NCBI RefSeq assembly: GCF_022559625.1
Contig: NZ_CP042288.1
Location: 2,366,155 to 2,430,154 of the forward strand
Length of the DNA: 64,000 nt
Reading direction: 5' to 3'
Origin: Aquisalinus flavus
GTDB lineage: Bacteria; Pseudomonadota; Alphaproteobacteria; Caulobacterales; Parvularculaceae
A program made the position numbers and the translations under genes. Below the pieces are notes generated by a model. The model did not search any database and was not told the origin of the DNA. It worked only from the letters and a program-made list of their open reading frames with translations. Below, piece by piece: positions 61,665-64,000 of this stretch; positions within the stretch are counted from its first letter, which is position 1; each line of letters begins with the position of its first letter.

Positions 61665-63185
61665 TCAGTCGCCGAACTCGTCCATCAGGCGGGAGATGCG
61701 CTCGCCGAATTCCGGGCTGGTCTCGGCCAGCACCTCGGCCCGGTCCAGCGAGGACAGGACGGTGGTGTGATCGCGGTTGAGACAGGCGCCGATTTCCTTC
61801 AGCGGCGAGTCGGTCAGCTTGCGCGCCAGAAGGCAGAAGGCGTGGCGGCCCTTGACGATGATCTGCGGGCGGCGGCGGCTCTTCAGGTCGGCGACAGACA
61901 GGCCGAAGGCGTCGGCGACAGCGCTCATCAGGTCGTCGAGGGTGAACTCCTTCTTGCGGAAGCGCTGCATTTCCTGCAGCACCGACAGGACATAGGCATC
62001 GCTCATAGGCTCTGCATCGGCGGAGCGCTGGCAGGTCTCCGCCCGCAGGCGGATCGAGCGATAGGCGCCCTCGATCTCGCGGATCGAGGCATCGCAGCGG
62101 CGCGCGATCATCTGCAGGTAACGCTCCTCGACGCAGACGCGGTTGCTGGTGCAGTCATAATCGGCCATCTGGCGCAGGATCTTCAGGCGCAGGCCGAAAT
62201 CCGGCTTGTCCACCTGCACGGCAAGGCCGCCGCCGAGGCGGTCAGTCAGGCGATGGTTGAGGCCGGTCTCGGCCAGCGCCGACGGCGCCATGGAGCCGGC
62301 GACGATCACCGTGGCGCCCTTGGCGACGAGGCGGTCGATCAGCGTCAGCAGCTCTTCCTGGGTCGCCTTCCGCCCACGGAGCATATGGACATCGTCGACC
62401 ATCAGCAGGTCGATCTGGTCGAGATAGGCGCGCAGCTCCGGCAGGCTTTTCGACATGACGGCAGTGACATAGCCGTTCAGGAGGTTGTCATAGGTCAGGT
62501 ACAGCACCTTGTCGCCCGGCCGGCGGCCCAGCCAGTCAAGGCCGATCGCGTTGAGCAGATGCGTCTTCCCGCGGCCAGGACCGCCATGATAGTAGACGAC
62601 GCCGGTCGTCTCATTATCGAGGACGGAATTGGCCGCGGCCTGGGCGAGGCGGTTGCAGTCGCTGACGCAGAACCGCCCGAAAGACAGGGTGGCGTTGAGC
62701 GGCGCGGCAATGTTGAGACCGGGATCGGCTTCCGGCGCCTGCCCGGCCGGTGACGGCACGGCCTGAATCCGACGCGGCGGCGCGAGCGGACGGCGGGCAT
62801 CATTGGCAGCGGCCATTTCGCGAGCGGCAATACCCTTGTTTGCGACGATCTTCATGCCGCCGGACGGCTTGCGGCGCACCGGCACCGACGCGACGATGCC
62901 GCCATTGCCGCCACGCACCTGGAAGGACTGCACCGGGCCGCACTTCTCGCGCCAGATATCGACCATGTCCTCGGAAAAGCGCTCGCAAATCTGTTTGGCG
63001 GTGAACTGTGACGGCGCGGAGATCACGACGCGCTCTTCTTCGTAATCATCCAGCTCCAGCATCTTGAACCAGCTCTCATAGGTCGCGACACCATAGCGGC
63101 CGCGCAGCGCCTTCTTGTAATCCTCGAATTTGCGTTCCCGGGACTGGCGTTCATGGAAATTGCGTTCTGGCGTATCGTTAAACAT
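61665..63185 (-). CDS. dnaA: Chromosomal replication initiator protein DnaA
   Basis: AAA+ initiator that opens oriC, 506 residues from the ATG at 63185; an upstream frame to 63239 lacks support. Domain I is at about 15-90 (LRGRYGVATYESWFKMLELD). A variable, basic linker (domain II) runs to about 160. The AAA+ domain has Walker A GGPGRGKTH (201-209) and Walker B LLMVDDVHML. Domain IV has the DNA-recognition helices VKGRHAFCLLARKLTDSPL and the signature LNRDHTTVLSSLDRA. The domain I-II boundary is divergent, but all catalytic motifs are present. Confidence 0.96.
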   Translation of the reverse strand: MFNDTPERNFHERQSRERKFEDYKKALRGRYGVATYESWFKMLELDDYEEERVVISAPSQFTAKQICERFSEDMVDIWREKCGPVQSFQVRGGNGGIVASVPVRRKPSGGMKIVANKGIAAREMAAANDARRPLAPPRRIQAVPSPAGQAPEADPGLNIAAPLNATLSFGRFCVSDCNRLAQAAANSVLDNETTGVVYYHGGPGRGKTHLLNAIGLDWLGRRPGDKVLYLTYDNLLNGYVTAVMSKSLPELRAYLDQIDLLMVDDVHMLRGRKATQEELLTLIDRLVAKGATVIVAGSMAPSALAETGLNHRLTDRLGGGLAVQVDKPDFGLRLKILRQMADYDCTSNRVCVEERYLQMIARRCDASIREIEGAYRSIRLRAETCQRSADAEPMSDAYVLSVLQEMQRFRKKEFTLDDLMSAVADAFGLSVADLKSRRRPQIIVKGRHAFCLLARKLTDSPLKEIGACLNRDHTTVLSSLDRAEVLAETSPEFGERISRLMDEFGD

Positions 63186-63861
63186 GTTCAGCCTTTCGCG
63201 CGCATCTTCTCGGTACGGACGACATAGCCGGTCCGTCACGCGCTGTTTTCGCGTTAATGGTTAAATGGTTAAATAGAGGTGGAGAGGTAAAAGCGTCGCT
63301 ATAAACCGGACGCGAGGCACCGGACTGGAAGGTAGCGCGTCTTGAGACCGGAAACCATGATGCCGTTGGCTGAAGAGGTTTTCCCGTTGCGTATCCCAAG
63401 AGTCGTTTTCATTATCCTACCCGCTTTTCTAAAATATCCCACACAGACCGAGTACGGACTATATCCCGTTTTCGATCGCCCCGCATGAACTCTCTACCGA
63501 ATTTTTGGCCGACAAAGGCCTTCCTTCTGGCTTCCGCTTCGCCGCCGGACCACCACCTTGAGGGGTAATCACTCGTCCGCGTTCGCCATAATGTCCAGCA
63601 ATAAAAGCGCATTGACCGCGCATGATCAAGCCCGGATTTGGTGCATTTGGTGTCATTTCATGACAAAAAAGTTGCACCGGGTTATTGACTCATTGAATCT
63701 AAAAACCTTTTTCCGGCAAAAAATATTTAGTGAACTTTTTTGCATATCCACGCTTTCATATTTTGAGCATATGGCTGGATTTCAGCAAATTCGACGGCAT
63801 TCAGTGCGTCCAGCACCGAGTGCGCCAGATCATATCGTTGACACAGGGTTGATTTAAAATG
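63186..63861. other. AT-rich gap upstream of dnaA; regulatory region, possible origin
   Basis: About 675 bases without a credible protein gene, clearly AT-richer than the rest of the window, especially 63690-63760. It holds the tandem ATGGTTAA pair and two GANTC sites 3 bases apart (GACTC at 63687-63691 and GAATC at 63695-63699), the methylation target of CcrM in this class. Only weak DnaA-box-like words were found (for example CATATCCACG near 63742), so I do not call it oriC. In Caulobacter the origin lies near hemE and not here. Confidence 0.5.
63257..63272 (-). promoter_or_regulatory. Tandem CtrA-like half-sites upstream of dnaA
   Basis: ATGGTTAA occurs twice back to back (63257-63264 and 63265-63272). 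Read on the dnaA strand this is TTAACCAT-TTAACCAT, followed by TAACG, 72-88 bases upstream of the dnaA ATG. TTAACCAT is the CtrA half-site form. Binding is inferred. Confidence 0.45.
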
Positions 63862-63890
63862 AAAAAACCCGCCGCCTCGAAAAAGGCGAC
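63862..63890 (-). terminator. Rho-independent terminator of rpsT
   Basis: On the minus strand GTCGCCT-TTTTCG-AGGCGGC (one T-G pair) is followed by GGGTTTTTTC, 42 bases past the rpsT stop. Confidence 0.85.
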
Positions 63891-63931
63891 AGGCTCCGTA
63901 TACTGATATTGCTGCGTCAGCGAATGAAATC

Positions 63932-64000
63932 TTACGCCGACAGGGCCTTGATGCGACCGGACAGGCGGGAGATTTTTCTCGACGCCATGTTCTTGTGGAA
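63932..64000 (-). CDS. rpsT: 30S ribosomal protein S20 (C-terminal end, cut by window edge)
   Basis: The last 22 codons and the TAA stop are visible on the minus strand: FHKNMASRKISRLSGRIKAL then SA. The HKN-AxRK-SRL pattern is the typical C-terminus of ribosomal protein S20. rpsT next to dnaA is a common alphaproteobacterial arrangement. The start of the gene lies beyond 64000. Confidence 0.9.
   Translation of the reverse strand, partial: FHKNMASRKISRLSGRIKALSA

Noticed and set aside
63186-63861. oriC in the rpsT-dnaA gap
   Set aside because: AT-rich and well placed, but I could not find a cluster of good DnaA boxes. In related bacteria the origin is often elsewhere, so it is described only as a regulatory region.

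Overview
The window is a bacterial chromosome segment, almost certainly from a polarly or subpolarly flagellated alphaproteobacterium. The evidence is the flagellin regulators FlaF and FlbT, a DUF1217 flagellar protein, DUF2794 and DUF3775 genes, a dnaA-dnaN-recF-gyrB cluster next to rpsT, and intergenic motifs that look like CtrA half-sites. The gene mix (flagellar supercluster, xylan-type glycoside hydrolases, cytochrome bd) fits a marine or plant-debris organism of the Caulobacterales, Parvularculales or Rhodobacterales group. I cannot name the genus from sequence alone.

Layout. (1) 1-30.8 kb is one flagellar supercluster. It holds the export gate genes (flhB partial, fliR, flhA, fliQ), rod genes (fliE, flgC, flgB), the export ATPase fliI, the flaF-flbT-DUF1217 operon, four tandem flagellin genes, a FlgN-like chaperone, a short FlgJ, fliK-flgD, fliL, flgH-flgA-flgG, flgF, an unrecognised periplasmic 617-residue protein, motA, a divergent fliM-like gene, motB and flgE-flgK-flgL-flgI. 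fliF, fliG, fliN and fliP are not in the window. (2) 30.8-33.4 kb has a ROK sugar kinase and a secreted clan GH-A hydrolase. (3) 33.4-41.8 kb is a compact low-oxygen module: hemN, an FNR-type regulator, cydX-cydB-cydA and the divergent cydD-cydC. Good FNR boxes lie before hemN and in the cydA/cydD divergent promoter. (4) 41.9-44.4 kb is a GH115 alpha-glucuronidase, followed by tRNA-Arg(CCG). (5) 45-55.9 kb is mixed housekeeping and unknown: a YbjN-like protein, an RsmB-type rRNA methyltransferase, a Bax-inhibitor-1 family protein with a possible ybhL leader RNA, a TTC38-like repeat protein, DUF3775, DUF2794, an AEC carrier, bioB, a DHA2-type MFS transporter, a small membrane protein and a DUF2141 protein. 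(6) 55.9-56.6 kb has no convincing protein gene but is rich in structure: a palindromic repeat and an attenuator-like leader. (7) 56.6-64 kb is the replication cluster gyrB-recF-dnaN-dnaA, then an AT-rich gap of about 750 bases and the end of rpsT.

How the parts work together. The flagellar genes cover the basal body, hook, filament, stator and assembly control, with tight start/stop overlaps inside operons (flbT/DUF1217, flgA/flgH, motA/617-residue protein/flgF). The octamer ATGGTTAA (or TTAACCAT) recurs in several flagellar promoter regions and, as a tandem pair, before dnaA. This suggests shared cell-cycle control of motility and replication. The cyd/hem/fnr block looks like a self-contained oxygen-responsive unit: the regulator, its likely target sites, the high-affinity oxidase with its small subunit and assembly transporter, and the oxygen-independent haem enzyme.

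No CRISPR array, insertion sequence, prophage or obvious defence system was seen. The most unusual items are the 617-residue motility protein, the mosaic flagellin array, the orphan leader element near 56.3 kb and the possible ybhL leader RNA.
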